12,720 nt of DNA, from the NCBI GenBank assembly GCA_024639415.1, contig JAHEIK010000067.1:1-12720 (forward strand). Reading direction: 5' to 3'. The position numbers were made by a program, and so were the translations under genes. The DNA comes from Planctomycetota bacterium. Its GTDB lineage: Bacteria; Planctomycetota; PLA2; JAEUHO01. How positions within the stretch are numbered: position 1 is the stretch's first letter; each line of letters begins with the position of its first letter. The notes under the pieces were generated by a model. That model was not told where the DNA came from. It made no database searches and saw only the letters and a list, made by a program, of their open reading frames with translations. Below are positions 1-6,500 of the stretch, one piece after another.

Positions 1-25
1 CGTTCGTTGTCGCGGGCCCTCCGGA

Positions 26-40
26 ACGGGACGGGACGGG
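26..40. repeat. Short tandem repeat (ACGGG x3)
   Basis: Three perfect tandem copies of ACGGG lie downstream of the M28 peptidase stop codon. No hairpin plus T-run is visible in bases 1-78, so I see no intrinsic terminator for the peptidase gene. The repeat has no evident function. Confidence 0.5.
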
Positions 41-78
41 CAACCACTCACCGCCGCTGCACGGCGCCTCAGGAACCC

Positions 79-1920
79 CTACGTCTTGCCAAGCTTGAGC
101 TTGAGGTTCTTGCGCTTGCCGTCGCGCTCGACGACGACGTCGACCTTGTCGCCGGCCTTTGCCTTGGAGACACGGTCGTTGTAGCTGTTGGTGTTCGGCA
201 GGGCCGCGCCACCCCACTCGATGATCTTGTCCCCCACCTTGAAGCGCGCCTTGGTCGCGGGACTGCGCTTGTCGACGTGCGCAACGTAGACGCCATCTTC
301 CTTCTGCTCGACGGCGAGCCCCGTGTAGGGACCGGGGGTGAAGCCGCCGGCATCGCAGCGTGTGAACTGCGGCTTGCCGTCACGCGTCGCGAGCTCCATG
401 GCGACGGCCGCCGCGAAGCGCGCGACCTTCTCCTGCCCCGCGAAGTTGAGCGTCTTGGGATCGTCCGAAGGCCGGTGGTAGTCGCCGTGGAGTCCTGTGA
501 AGAAGAAGAGCACGGGCAGGTTGGCCTCGTAGAAGGACGCATGGTCGCTCGGCGCCTTGCCGCCCGGCCACGACGTCAGGTCGAACTTGCCGACCTGCTT
601 GTTGAGCCGCTGCATCATCTCCGGCCAGATCGGCGACGTACCGGTGCCGCCGACGAACAACCGGTTCTTCTCCAGCCGCCCCACCATGTCGAGGTTCAGC
701 ATGGCGTGGCAGTCGGCGTGCGGGATCCGCGGCTCGCGCACGTAGTGCTTGCTGCCGAGCAGGCCCAACTCCTCGCCGCAGAAGGCGATGAACAGGATGC
801 GGCGCTTCAGCTCCGCGCGACGTGAGGACAGCAACTCGGCGATCTCGAGCATGGCGGTCGTGCCGGACGCGTTGTCGTCCGCACCGTTGTGGATGTTGCC
901 CTTGCCCCCGAGGGAGCCGAAATGCCCCAGGCCGACGTGGTCGTAGTGCGCGCCGACGACGACCGTCCCCCTCACGGCGGCACCGTCGGCGCCACCCGTC
1001 GTCACGGCACCTTCCGGCTCGAGCAGCCCGATCACGTTCTTCATCTTGCGCTCGTCGGGCACCAGGTCGGCGTGGACCTGGATCGTGGCGTCGTCCACCA
1101 GCTCGCTGCGCGGCGTGAACTTGGCATCGATGGCACGCTGGCGCCTGGACAGCGGAACCCCGATGCGTGAGCCGAGGCGCTTGCCCGCTGACCACGTCAT
1201 GTGGAGGACGGGGATCTTGCCCTTGCCGGTCCCGCCGGGGCGGCCGAGCTCGTCGTCGGACCTGGACGTCGAGGCCGGGTCGTTGATCATGATGAGCGCG
1301 ACCGCGCCGTGGGCCGCCGCGTTGTCGACCTTCACCTTCCAGGCTGCGACCCGCTGCACGACGCCCTGCTTGGCGAAGGGGCTCTTGCGCTTGTCCTTCC
1401 AGCGCGGCGCGTGACGCAGGGCCACGCAGACGCGGCCCTTCACGTCGATGCCCGCGTAGTCGTCGTAGTCCAGCTGCTTGTCCGAGATCCCGTAGCCGAC
1501 GAAGGCGACCTTGGCGTCGACGCGCCCCTTGCCCGACTGGTCGTGCGTGACGAAGTCCTTGAGGATCTTGAACGTCGTCTCCTTGCCCTTGGCGTCTTTG
1601 GCCGCCAGCGACGTGGTGGGCAGGATCTTGACCCCGCGCGGACTCGTGAACGGCTGGAACCACGAGTCGTCGGGCCCGCCCATGGGCTTGAGACCGCAGC
1701 GCTCGAACTCGGCAGCGATCATGTCGGCGGCCTGGTCGCACTCGGGCTCGCCCGACTCGCGGCCCTTCATCTTGTCGTTGGCGAAGCGCTTGACCAGGTC
1801 CTTGAGCTCGCCGCGCGTGATCTCGGGCGGATCCTCATCCGGCTGCGCCCACACGGCGGCGGGCATGCCGAGGAGCAGGGCGAGCAGGAGAAGGCTCAAG
1901 CGCTTGGCCACGCGCGACAT
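79..1920 (-). CDS. Exported M28-family zinc metallopeptidase with PA-like and PDZ domains
   Basis: Predicted secreted or periplasmic aminopeptidase-type hydrolase, 613 aa. An N-terminal signal peptide (about residues 1-26, hydrophobic LLLLALLLG core, AVWAQ cleavage region) is followed by a protease-associated-like region (about 130-290) and then the M28 catalytic domain. All co-catalytic zinc motifs are visible: GAHYDH (His325, Asp327), GADDNASG (Asp348/Asp349), CGEELG (Glu383 general base, Glu384 ligand), NLDMVGR (Asp411) and SDHASF (His460). The C-terminus (about 525-612) is a PDZ-like domain with a VGDKIIEWGG strand, a layout known for exported M28 peptidases. The purine-rich GAGGGGGG upstream of the ATG supports this start, and the signal peptide begins right there. 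It stands alone: a repeat element separates it from the upstream toroid gene. Substrate cannot be told from sequence; N-terminal amino acids of peptides are the family norm. Confidence 0.93.
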   Translation of the reverse strand: MSRVAKRLSLLLLALLLGMPAAVWAQPDEDPPEITRGELKDLVKRFANDKMKGRESGEPECDQAADMIAAEFERCGLKPMGGPDDSWFQPFTSPRGVKILPTTSLAAKDAKGKETTFKILKDFVTHDQSGKGRVDAKVAFVGYGISDKQLDYDDYAGIDVKGRVCVALRHAPRWKDKRKSPFAKQGVVQRVAAWKVKVDNAAAHGAVALIMINDPASTSRSDDELGRPGGTGKGKIPVLHMTWSAGKRLGSRIGVPLSRRQRAIDAKFTPRSELVDDATIQVHADLVPDERKMKNVIGLLEPEGAVTTGGADGAAVRGTVVVGAHYDHVGLGHFGSLGGKGNIHNGADDNASGTTAMLEIAELLSSRRAELKRRILFIAFCGEELGLLGSKHYVREPRIPHADCHAMLNLDMVGRLEKNRLFVGGTGTSPIWPEMMQRLNKQVGKFDLTSWPGGKAPSDHASFYEANLPVLFFFTGLHGDYHRPSDDPKTLNFAGQEKVARFAAAVAMELATRDGKPQFTRCDAGGFTPGPYTGLAVEQKEDGVYVAHVDKRSPATKARFKVGDKIIEWGGAALPNTNSYNDRVSKAKAGDKVDVVVERDGKRKNLKLKLGKT

Positions 1921-1968
1921 CCTACCCCCCTCGGCTCAGCGGGCGTCGCTGGGACGTCCCTGAAGACG

Positions 1969-1996
1969 AACCACAGAGGACACAGAGAACACGGAG
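1969..1996 (+). repeat. Left inverted arm of the MITE-like element
   Basis: A 28-nt arm beginning AACCACAGAGGACACAGAG. It pairs with the arm near 2156-2183 with two mismatches, and is internally made of near-repeats of GGACACAGA. Confidence 0.85.
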
Positions 1997-2155
1997 AGCC
2001 ACGGGACGTCGTGCGTCACACGCGGCAGCCGCCTGCCCCCCCAGGCCGCCACGCAACCGGACGTCAGCAGTGCGCACACGAATCGGACAATCGGAGGCTG
2101 AACGTCCGGAGGGGGCCAGTCGCATGGCTGCCTGCACTGCGGATCTGGGAGACCG

Positions 2156-2183
2156 CTCTGTGTCCTCTGTGTCCTCTGTGGTT
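2156..2183 (-). repeat. Right inverted arm of the MITE-like element
   Basis: The inverted counterpart of the left arm, visible on the plus strand as CTCTGTGTCCTCTGTG followed by TCCTCTGTGGTT. It ends about 20 bp beyond the stop codon of the toroid gene at 2205, so it lies in that gene's 3' untranslated region if transcription continues. Confidence 0.85.
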
Positions 2184-2204
2184 GGATTCCGAGTCCGGAC
2201 GCGG

Positions 2205-3542
2205 CTACCTGTGGTCGGCCGGAGGCTCGTCCGAGCCGCCCGTCACGCTCGGGAAGGGGATCGAGCCCTTCGTCGCCCGCTTGAGGAACAGCAGGGCGAA
2301 GCACGTGTCGAGCGTGTCCTTCGGCTCGTGCGTCGAGTTGGTGTGCCAGGAGCCGTCGGCCTTCTGGCTGTTGATCAGGCCCTGGCCCATCTCGCTGTAC
2401 CACGAGTGCTTGCCGACCAGCTGATCGCCGATGAGGTCCATCGCACGCTCCAGCGAGTACAGGTAGTACACGTGGTAGTTGAACGGGTTGCCCGGCGGGT
2501 TCTCGAACGGGCTCCAGTTGTGGTCGAGCCAGGCGAGCCCGTCGTACACGCACTGCTGCACCTTCTTGGCGTCGGCGCGCTCATCCCACTTCTTCTGCTG
2601 CCGGCCACCGTCCGATAGCACGTGCCGGGCCATCATGATGTTCGCCAGGCCGCACGCGGTCATGCTGCCGCAGGCGTTGCCGTGCTTCGGTGCCTCGTCG
2701 CCCTTGATGTAGGAGAAGCCACGTGCGTTGTCGGTGCGCTTCTCCTTCGTGGCCGGGTCCGTGTAGACCTTCTCCGGACCGCTGTCCTCCTGCTGATCCA
2801 GCGAGTAGCTGAGGATGTCCTCCCAGACCCGCGGCTTGACCTTGATGCCCAGCTGGTGGGCGGAGAAGAGTGCGAGCGTGGCGAGCTGCATGCTGGACAG
2901 GTCGTTCTCACCGCCGTGCGTGCTGCCGGGATCGTTGACCTGGTAGCGCCAGCCGCGATCGACCTTCTTCGTGACCAGGTGGTCGACCAGCTGCTGCGCC
3001 CACTTGCGGTACTCGCCCTTGAGCTTCGGCTTGGCCTTCTTGGCCTTCTTCGCGCGCGAGGTCTTGGTGTTGTCGGCGGTCGCGCACACGGCCAGCAGGA
3101 GCACGCTCGTCTCGTAGGAGCCGCCGGGCTTCTTGTAGCGCTTCTTGATGAACTCGAAGCCCTTGCGCACCAGCGGATCGCGAGCTTGGACCTTGCACTT
3201 GAGCAGGGTGTAGAGCGCGAGCGCCGTGGGGCCCGCCGGGTGCTTGTAGGCGGAGTTCGGATCTCCCCCGCCGTAGATGGCGCCGGCGATCACGTCGCCC
3301 CACGAGCCGCTGCGAGCCTGCTTCTTGCGCAGCCACGCGAGGCCCTTGGCGATCGCCGTGTTCACCTGCTTGGCACTGAAGGTGGTGTCGCCCTCGAAGA
3401 AGTCACCGGGCTCGTCGTCTTCCTCCTCGGGCTCTTCTTCGGCGCAGGCCGTGGGCGGCGCGGCTGCCGGCAGGAGCACGCCGAACATGCCGACGAGGAA
3501 GAGGAGCATCAGGAGCGAGGGGAGCGCATGTCTCTGGGCCAT
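2205..3542 (-). CDS. Secreted prenyltransferase/squalene-oxidase-repeat (alpha/alpha toroid) protein
   Basis: A 445-aa exported protein of unknown function. A signal peptide (about 1-34, ending TACA before EEE) is followed by a very acidic linker (about 35-52) and then repeats of the squalene-cyclase-like alpha/alpha toroid: AIAKGLAWLRKKQARSGSWG (63-82), GFEFIKKRYKKPGGSYETS (128-146), a region ending in VDRGWRY (194-200), DLSSMQLATLALFSAHQLG (214-232), SMTACGLANIMMARHVL (293-309), GLAWLDHNW (335-343), GLINSQKADGSWH (388-400) and DTLDTCFALLFLKRA (409-423). The catalytic DxDD acid motif of real squalene-hopene cyclases is absent, so a binding or scaffold role is likelier than cyclisation. A lysine-rich AKKAKKAKPK insert lies near 164-173. 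The frame stays open far upstream, but the signal peptide fixes the start at 3542. No Shine-Dalgarno sequence precedes it; the U-tract of a strong terminator does. Confidence 0.88.
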   Translation of the reverse strand: MAQRHALPSLLMLLFLVGMFGVLLPAAAPPTACAEEEPEEEDDEPGDFFEGDTTFSAKQVNTAIAKGLAWLRKKQARSGSWGDVIAGAIYGGGDPNSAYKHPAGPTALALYTLLKCKVQARDPLVRKGFEFIKKRYKKPGGSYETSVLLLAVCATADNTKTSRAKKAKKAKPKLKGEYRKWAQQLVDHLVTKKVDRGWRYQVNDPGSTHGGENDLSSMQLATLALFSAHQLGIKVKPRVWEDILSYSLDQQEDSGPEKVYTDPATKEKRTDNARGFSYIKGDEAPKHGNACGSMTACGLANIMMARHVLSDGGRQQKKWDERADAKKVQQCVYDGLAWLDHNWSPFENPPGNPFNYHVYYLYSLERAMDLIGDQLVGKHSWYSEMGQGLINSQKADGSWHTNSTHEPKDTLDTCFALLFLKRATKGSIPFPSVTGGSDEPPADHR

Positions 3543-3556
3543 GGAGCCAGCGTAGC

Positions 3557-3599
3557 AAAAAGAAAACGGGCGGAGAGCCGCGTCCGGCTCTCCGCCCGT
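3557..3599 (-). terminator. Strong intrinsic terminator directly upstream of the toroid gene
   Basis: Plus-strand bases 3566-3580 and 3585-3599 form a perfect 15-bp inverted repeat around a 4-nt loop (3581-3584). Read on the minus strand, the hairpin is followed immediately by TTTTCTTTTT, the classical Rho-independent layout. On the plus strand it is followed by GTGTCTGTG, so it acts only on minus-strand transcripts. The U-tract ends 14 nt before the ATG of the toroid gene, so any transcript begun further upstream must read through it to express that gene. It could equally be the 3' end of a separate small RNA or of the lipoprotein transcript. Confidence 0.88.
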
Positions 3600-3654
3600 G
3601 TGTCTGTGTAGAAGGCCGCTGTTCACCTGAAGGAGTCGGCCGAATGGTCGTTTC

Positions 3655-3690
3655 CTACGGTGTCGACCTCCGCAAGTCACATAATCCCAT
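3655..3690 (-). CDS. Candidate 11-aa leader peptide (MGLCDLRRSTP)
   Basis: An ATG at 3690 is preceded by AGGAGGTGATC (3692-3702), a perfect 11-nt complement to the usual 3' end of 16S rRNA, with 6 nt between GGAGG and the ATG. The ORF ends at TAG (3655-3657) inside the loop of hairpin 1. Its codons include TTA, GGA, TGT, AGG and ACA, which the neighbouring genes appear to use sparingly, as expected if ribosome stalling or slow translation controls the downstream hairpins. No large gene in the window has so long a Shine-Dalgarno match. Translation is unproven, and a chance ORF in a structured RNA is possible. Confidence 0.4.
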   Translation of the reverse strand: MGLCDLRRSTP

Positions 3691-3691
3691 C

Positions 3692-3702
3692 GATCACCTC
3701 CT
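3692..3702 (-). promoter_or_regulatory. Extended perfect Shine-Dalgarno sequence
   Basis: The minus strand reads AGGAGGTGATC, complementary over 11 nt to the standard bacterial anti-Shine-Dalgarno tail. It lies just after a strong GC hairpin and 6 nt (counted from GGAGG) before the ATG of the 11-codon ORF. Such strength is exceptional beside the weak or absent sites of the toroid, haloperoxidase and malic enzyme genes. Confidence 0.6.
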
Positions 3703-3943
3703 CTCGCACGGGGGCCGCGGGCCCCCTTGGCCTCGATGCTGCCTCCCCGTCGGTGTGGCAGGCCCCAGGCTGGCAAGGCTGCCCCCCTGCGGCAGACCGA
3801 GTCTAGCCCTCGTCGCGCGCGGCCGGTAAGACGAGATTCGCACGGACGCCCAAAAGGTAAGCACGGCCGACGGATCGCGACGAGTTGCGTCATCGCTGCG
3901 CCACGGAGAGTCGTGTCGCGCTGCGCGGGCTTGCTCGCGGGGC

Positions 3944-4453
3944 TTAGTAGAGCGAGCCGACCCAGCCCGGATCGGTCTTGATGATGACCTTCGACTCGGG
4001 CACGGCCGCAGAGGCGACGGAACGACCCGTCGCGCCATCGACGATCCACAGCGTCACGGCAGCCTTGGCGCGCGGCCAGTGCACCTTGCCCCGGACGGCG
4101 TACGTGTGGCCCGCGACGGCCTTGAAGGTCAGCTGCGTGGGGCGGGTCACCAGGGTCTTCCCGGGGTACGGCGTGCGGGCGTCGATGTAGATGGCCGAGA
4201 CCGTGACGCTGCCGGGCAGGACCGCGAAGCGATCGTTCGGCGGGCTCAGCTGCTTGCCCCCGATGCGGACCACCACCTTGCCGCCGTCCTTGGGCGTCCC
4301 GAGGGGCCCCGCCTCACGCTGCCGGTTGCGATGGTTCTCGGGGATGACGAAGGCAAGCTGGGAGTCGTCCCGCTCAGGCCCCTCGTAGGTCTGGACGGAG
4401 CTGCAGGCCGCGCTTGCGGCGACCAGCAGGAGGCAGGCGGCGGTTCGGAACAT
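3944..4453 (-). CDS. Small predicted lipoprotein of unknown function
   Basis: A 169-aa protein with a short signal peptide ending in a lipobox-like SAAC (Cys17), so about 153 residues after processing. The -3 residue is Ser rather than the usual Leu/Val, so lipid attachment is likely but not certain. The mature part looks all-beta: a VVVRIGGKQLSPPNDRFAVLPGSVTVSAIYI region, then LTFKAVAGHTYAVRGKV (about 113-129). The pattern of PGxxxVxV followed by LTF-A-AGHxYxVR occurs in many small bacterial surface lipoproteins with a sandwich fold, but I cannot name a characterised family. The start at 4453 is well supported by GGAGGTG with 5 nt from GGAGG to the ATG; the open frame upstream to 4774 overlaps the malic enzyme gene. 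It is divergent from malic enzyme across 118 bp. Confidence 0.78.
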   Translation of the reverse strand: MFRTAACLLLVAASAACSSVQTYEGPERDDSQLAFVIPENHRNRQREAGPLGTPKDGGKVVVRIGGKQLSPPNDRFAVLPGSVTVSAIYIDARTPYPGKTLVTRPTQLTFKAVAGHTYAVRGKVHWPRAKAAVTLWIVDGATGRSVASAAVPESKVIIKTDPGWVGSLY

Positions 4454-4521
4454 GGGCACCTCCGGGGGGCGACATTCAACCACGCAGGGGCTTCGTAAGC
4501 TCCCCCCTCGCGGGGTCCCAG

Positions 4522-4550
4522 AATCGGACCCGGCCGCACCGATTGGTGCG
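4522..4550. promoter_or_regulatory. Overlapping inverted repeats upstream of malic enzyme
   Basis: Two alternative dyads overlap here: AATCGG (4522-4527) with CCGATT (4539-4544), spaced by 11 nt, and CGCACC (4535-4540) with GGTGCG (4545-4550) around GATT. They cannot form together as RNA hairpins. They sit in the 118-bp divergent region, 22 nt before the chosen malic enzyme start. Candidate operator or 5' UTR structure; chance is not excluded in GC-rich DNA. Confidence 0.35.
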
Positions 4551-4571
4551 CGCTTTGCCGGGGCCCCGAGC

Positions 4572-6236
4572 ATGGAAACGCTCTCGCCTCGTATGCCCAA
4601 GGTGCCGCCGGACTTCCCGCGCGGCGTGAAGCTCCTCCACGATCCCGTCCGCAACAAGGGGACGGCGTTCTCGCCCGAGGAGCGGACCCTGCTGGGTCTG
4701 CGCGGGCTGCTGCCTCCGCGCCAGCAGTCCCAAGATCTCCAAGTCCGCCGTGTGATGGAGAACGTCCGCGGCAAGACGACCGACCTCGAGCGCTACATCT
4801 TCCTGGTGTCGCTCCAGGACCGCAACGAGACCCTCTTCTACCGGGTCGTCGTCGATCATCTCGACGAGATCATGCCGATCATCTACACCCCCACCGTGGG
4901 CCAGGCCTGCGTGCGCTACGGCCACAACTTCCGGCGCCCGCGGGGCATGTTCCTCTCAGCGGAGGACCGCGGCAGCGTCGGCGACATCCTGATGAACTGG
5001 CCGCACGAGGACGTCCGGATCATCGTCGTCACTGACGGCGAGCGCATCCTGGGCCTCGGCGACCAGGGCGCGAACGGCATGGGCATCCCCGTCGGCAAGC
5101 TCGCGCTCTACTCGGCCTGCGCGGGGATCCACCCGACCAAGTGCCTGCCCATCACCCTGGACGTCGGAACCGACAACGAGGAGCTGCTGCAGGATCCGCT
5201 CTACATCGGCCTGCAGCGCCGCCGCATGCGCGGAGCCGCCTACGAGGAGTTCCTCGAGGAGTTCGTCGAGGCTGTGATGGAGCGCTTCCCGCGCGCCGTC
5301 GTCCAGCTGGAGGACTTCGCCACGGCCAACGCCTTCCACCTGCTCGACAAGTACCGGGGCCGGGTCGCGTCCTTCGACGACGACATCCAGGGCACCGGCG
5401 CCGTGGCGCTGGCGGGCATCTACTCCGCCCTGCGCATCACGGAGCAGCCGCTGACCGAGCAGCGCTTCCTGTTCCTGGGCGCGGGCGAGGCCGGCATCGG
5501 CATCGGAGACCTGATCGTCGCCGCGCTGATGGACGAGGGCATGGACGAGGCCGAAGCCCGCAAGCGCTGCTGGTTCGTCGACAGCCGGGGCCTGGTCGAG
5601 AGCACCCGCACGAACCTCGCCGACCACAAGCTGCCCTACGCCCACGAGCACGCCCCCCTCACGGACCTCGAAGAGGCCGTGCGGACCCTGAAGCCGACGG
5701 GGCTGATCGGGGTCTCGGGCGTCCCGCAGACCTTCACCCAGGGGGTCGTCACGGCGCTGGGCGAACTCAACGAGCGTCCGATCGTGTTCGCCCTCTCCAA
5801 TCCCACGAGCAAGGCCGAGTGCACGGCGCGCCAGGCCTACACGTGGACCAACGGGCGGGCCGTGTTCGCCAGCGGCAGCCCCTTCGACCCCGTGGACCAC
5901 GGCGGCCGCACCTTCGTGCCCGGCCAGGGCAACAACGCGTACATCTTCCCGGGCGTCGGCCTGGGGGCGATCGCCGCCGATGCGCGCGAGGTGACGGACG
6001 AGATGTTCTTCCTCGCGGCCAAGACCCTCGCATCGATGGTCAGCGAGCATGACCTCGCGATCGGACGGATCTACCCGTCGCTGCAGATGATCCGCGAGGT
6101 GTCCAAGCGGATCGCCGTCGTGGTCGCCGAGACGGCCTACGAGCGCGGCCTCGCCCGCGCACCACGACCGGACGACCTCGACACCGCCATCGTGAAGCTC
6201 ATGTTCGACCCGCACCAGTACCCGCCGTACGTCTAG
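4572..6236 (+). CDS. Malic enzyme (oxidative malate decarboxylase)
   Basis: Converts L-malate to pyruvate and CO2 with reduction of NAD(P)+, in the cytoplasm. The 554-aa length matches the large SfcA/MaeA and eukaryotic-type family (about 550-590). Visible motifs: IYTPTVGQAC (catalytic Tyr105), GIPVGKLALYSACAGI (catalytic Lys176), QLEDFATANAF (metal ligands Glu247, Asp248), DDDIQGTG (Asp271), the GAGEAGIGIG dinucleotide loop (303-312), ALSNPTSKAEC, FASGSPFDPV and PGQGNNAYIFPGVGLG. After the second Rossmann strand it reads VDSRGLV, closer to the VDSKGL of animal NADP malic enzyme than to the FDKYGL of the mitochondrial NAD type, but cofactor choice cannot be settled here. The start is uncertain: ATG 4572 follows a weak GGGG, and ATG 4593 (7 residues shorter) also suits the family. 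The frame is open back to 4452 but that would overlap the divergent gene. Confidence 0.95.
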   Translation: METLSPRMPKVPPDFPRGVKLLHDPVRNKGTAFSPEERTLLGLRGLLPPRQQSQDLQVRRVMENVRGKTTDLERYIFLVSLQDRNETLFYRVVVDHLDEIMPIIYTPTVGQACVRYGHNFRRPRGMFLSAEDRGSVGDILMNWPHEDVRIIVVTDGERILGLGDQGANGMGIPVGKLALYSACAGIHPTKCLPITLDVGTDNEELLQDPLYIGLQRRRMRGAAYEEFLEEFVEAVMERFPRAVVQLEDFATANAFHLLDKYRGRVASFDDDIQGTGAVALAGIYSALRITEQPLTEQRFLFLGAGEAGIGIGDLIVAALMDEGMDEAEARKRCWFVDSRGLVESTRTNLADHKLPYAHEHAPLTDLEEAVRTLKPTGLIGVSGVPQTFTQGVVTALGELNERPIVFALSNPTSKAECTARQAYTWTNGRAVFASGSPFDPVDHGGRTFVPGQGNNAYIFPGVGLGAIAADAREVTDEMFFLAAKTLASMVSEHDLAIGRIYPSLQMIREVSKRIAVVVAETAYERGLARAPRPDDLDTAIVKLMFDPHQYPPYV

Positions 6237-6260
6237 CGATCCACGCCGGCCCCAGGACCG

Positions 6261-6279
6261 CGTCGCCTCCGCGGCGGCG
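6261..6279 (+). terminator. Possible GC-hairpin terminator after malic enzyme
   Basis: CGTCGCC (6261-6267) can pair with GGCGGCG (6273-6279), with one G-U pair and a 5-nt loop, 25 nt after the malic enzyme stop. There is no T-run, so it would be a weak or factor-assisted terminator at best. Confidence 0.3.
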
Positions 6280-6500
6280 CGGCCACCGCGGCGCCTGCGC
6301 CGCTATCCCCTCCGGCTGCGCCACCCCTGCGGAATTGTCCGCACGGGAGCGGGGACGATCCCGCGATGCGAGCGACGATCCGCCCCGGATCCGCCCTGCT
6401 CGTGGCCGGGGGCGGGGCTGTTGTTCCTGACGCTCACCGCGTGGGGCGGCCCCGGCGACGCGCCACGCAAGCTGCACCGCCTCGCCAAGGGGGGTACGAC

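Larger units (their letters stand above)
1969..2184. mobile_element. MITE-like element with ACCACAGAGGACACAGAG-type inverted arms
   Basis: The left arm (1969-1996) reads AACCACAGAGGACACAGAG followed by AACACGGAG. The reverse complement of the right arm (about 2156-2183) reads AACCACAGAGGACACAGAG followed by GACACAGAG. The arms match at 26 of 28 positions and enclose about 160 bp of non-repeated DNA with no ORF of interest. From general knowledge, ACCACAGAG/CACAGAG repeats occur in many copies in Planctomycetota, Verrucomicrobiota, Acidobacteriota and others, usually in intergenic DNA and often as inverted pairs. There is no transposase here, so any mobility would be non-autonomous. If transcribed, the arms could form a long stem and might stop or protect the 3' end of the upstream toroid mRNA. 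Confidence 0.75.
1921..2204. other. Intergenic region filled by an inverted-repeat element
   Basis: This stretch lies between the stop of the 2205-3542 gene and the start of the M28 peptidase, both on the minus strand. Most of it is the MITE-like element listed separately. Only about 48 bp next to the peptidase start and 20 bp next to the toroid stop fall outside the arms. No convincing gene is present. Reading frames here translate into the LCVLCG and HRGHREH type peptides that are a familiar artefact of this repeat family. Confidence 0.7.
3557..3726 (-). promoter_or_regulatory. Candidate transcription-attenuation leader or small RNA
   Basis: In minus-strand 5' to 3' order the leader contains: a perfect 7-bp hairpin GGGGGCC-CGC-GGCCCCC (3710-3726); an extended ribosome binding site (3692-3702); an 11-codon ORF (3655-3690); hairpin 1, GGTCG/CGACC (3646-3668), whose loop holds that ORF's stop codon; hairpin 2, GGCCG/CGGCC (3614-3641), with an inner TTC/GAA stem; and the terminator (3557-3599). 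The stretch 3664-3671 can alternatively pair with 3632-3638 (GGAG-bulge-TCG with CGACTCC), which would exclude hairpins 1 and 2. This is the geometry of ribosome-dependent attenuation, but I recognise no known riboswitch or leader class. The alternative is an independent small transcript followed by a separate promoter. Confidence 0.5.
3543..3943. other. Intergenic region: structured leader plus unassigned DNA
   Basis: This 401-bp gap separates the small lipoprotein gene (stop at 3944) from the toroid gene (start at 3542), both on the minus strand. The part next to the toroid gene (about 3557-3726) is the structured leader with a short ORF and terminator, listed separately. The remainder, about 3727-3943, has GC-rich potential hairpins and weak promoter-like stretches on the minus strand (a TTGGGC-type element near 3850), but nothing I can assign. 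Confidence 0.6.

Noticed and set aside
7..825. Long plus-strand open frame at the left edge
   Set aside because: It is the antisense shadow of the M28 peptidase, whose minus-strand frame has a signal peptide, all zinc motifs and a PDZ domain.
1922..2137. 71-codon minus-strand ORF with LRVLCVLCGSS
   Set aside because: The peptide is a translation of the ACCACAGAG repeat arm, a common false gene call.
1201..2424. 407-codon plus-strand open frame
   Set aside because: It runs antisense through the M28 peptidase and across the repeat element, yielding HRGHREH-type repeat translation. No domain is recognisable.
2205..3542. Calling the toroid protein a squalene-hopene cyclase
   Set aside because: The DxDD catalytic motif is missing, the protein is exported, and its length is well below that of true cyclases.
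3692..3702. Plus-strand GATCACCTCCT resembling the 3' end of 16S rRNA
   Set aside because: Flanking bases do not match 16S rRNA; it is simply the complement of the minus-strand extended Shine-Dalgarno sequence.
3644..3829. 61-codon plus-strand ORF with an AAGGAG 8 nt upstream
   Set aside because: It runs antisense to the structured leader. The terminator orientation and the far stronger ribosome site favour the minus strand, and the protein has no recognisable feature.
3710..3830. Possible SRP RNA-like hairpin with GGCAGC elements
   Set aside because: The conserved SRP apical loop and its symmetric internal loop could not be found; only general GC-rich pairing was present.
3543..4049. 169-residue N-terminal extension of the toroid gene
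   Set aside because: The extension is translated leader RNA including the terminator hairpin. The signal peptide begins at the ATG at 3542, and the extension overlaps the lipoprotein gene.
5141..6052. 303-codon plus-strand frame inside malic enzyme
   Set aside because: An out-of-frame, Arg/Gly/Ala-rich shadow of the malic enzyme gene.
4956..6215. 419-codon minus-strand frame opposite malic enzyme
   Set aside because: An antisense shadow typical of GC-rich genes; the plus strand carries every malic enzyme motif.
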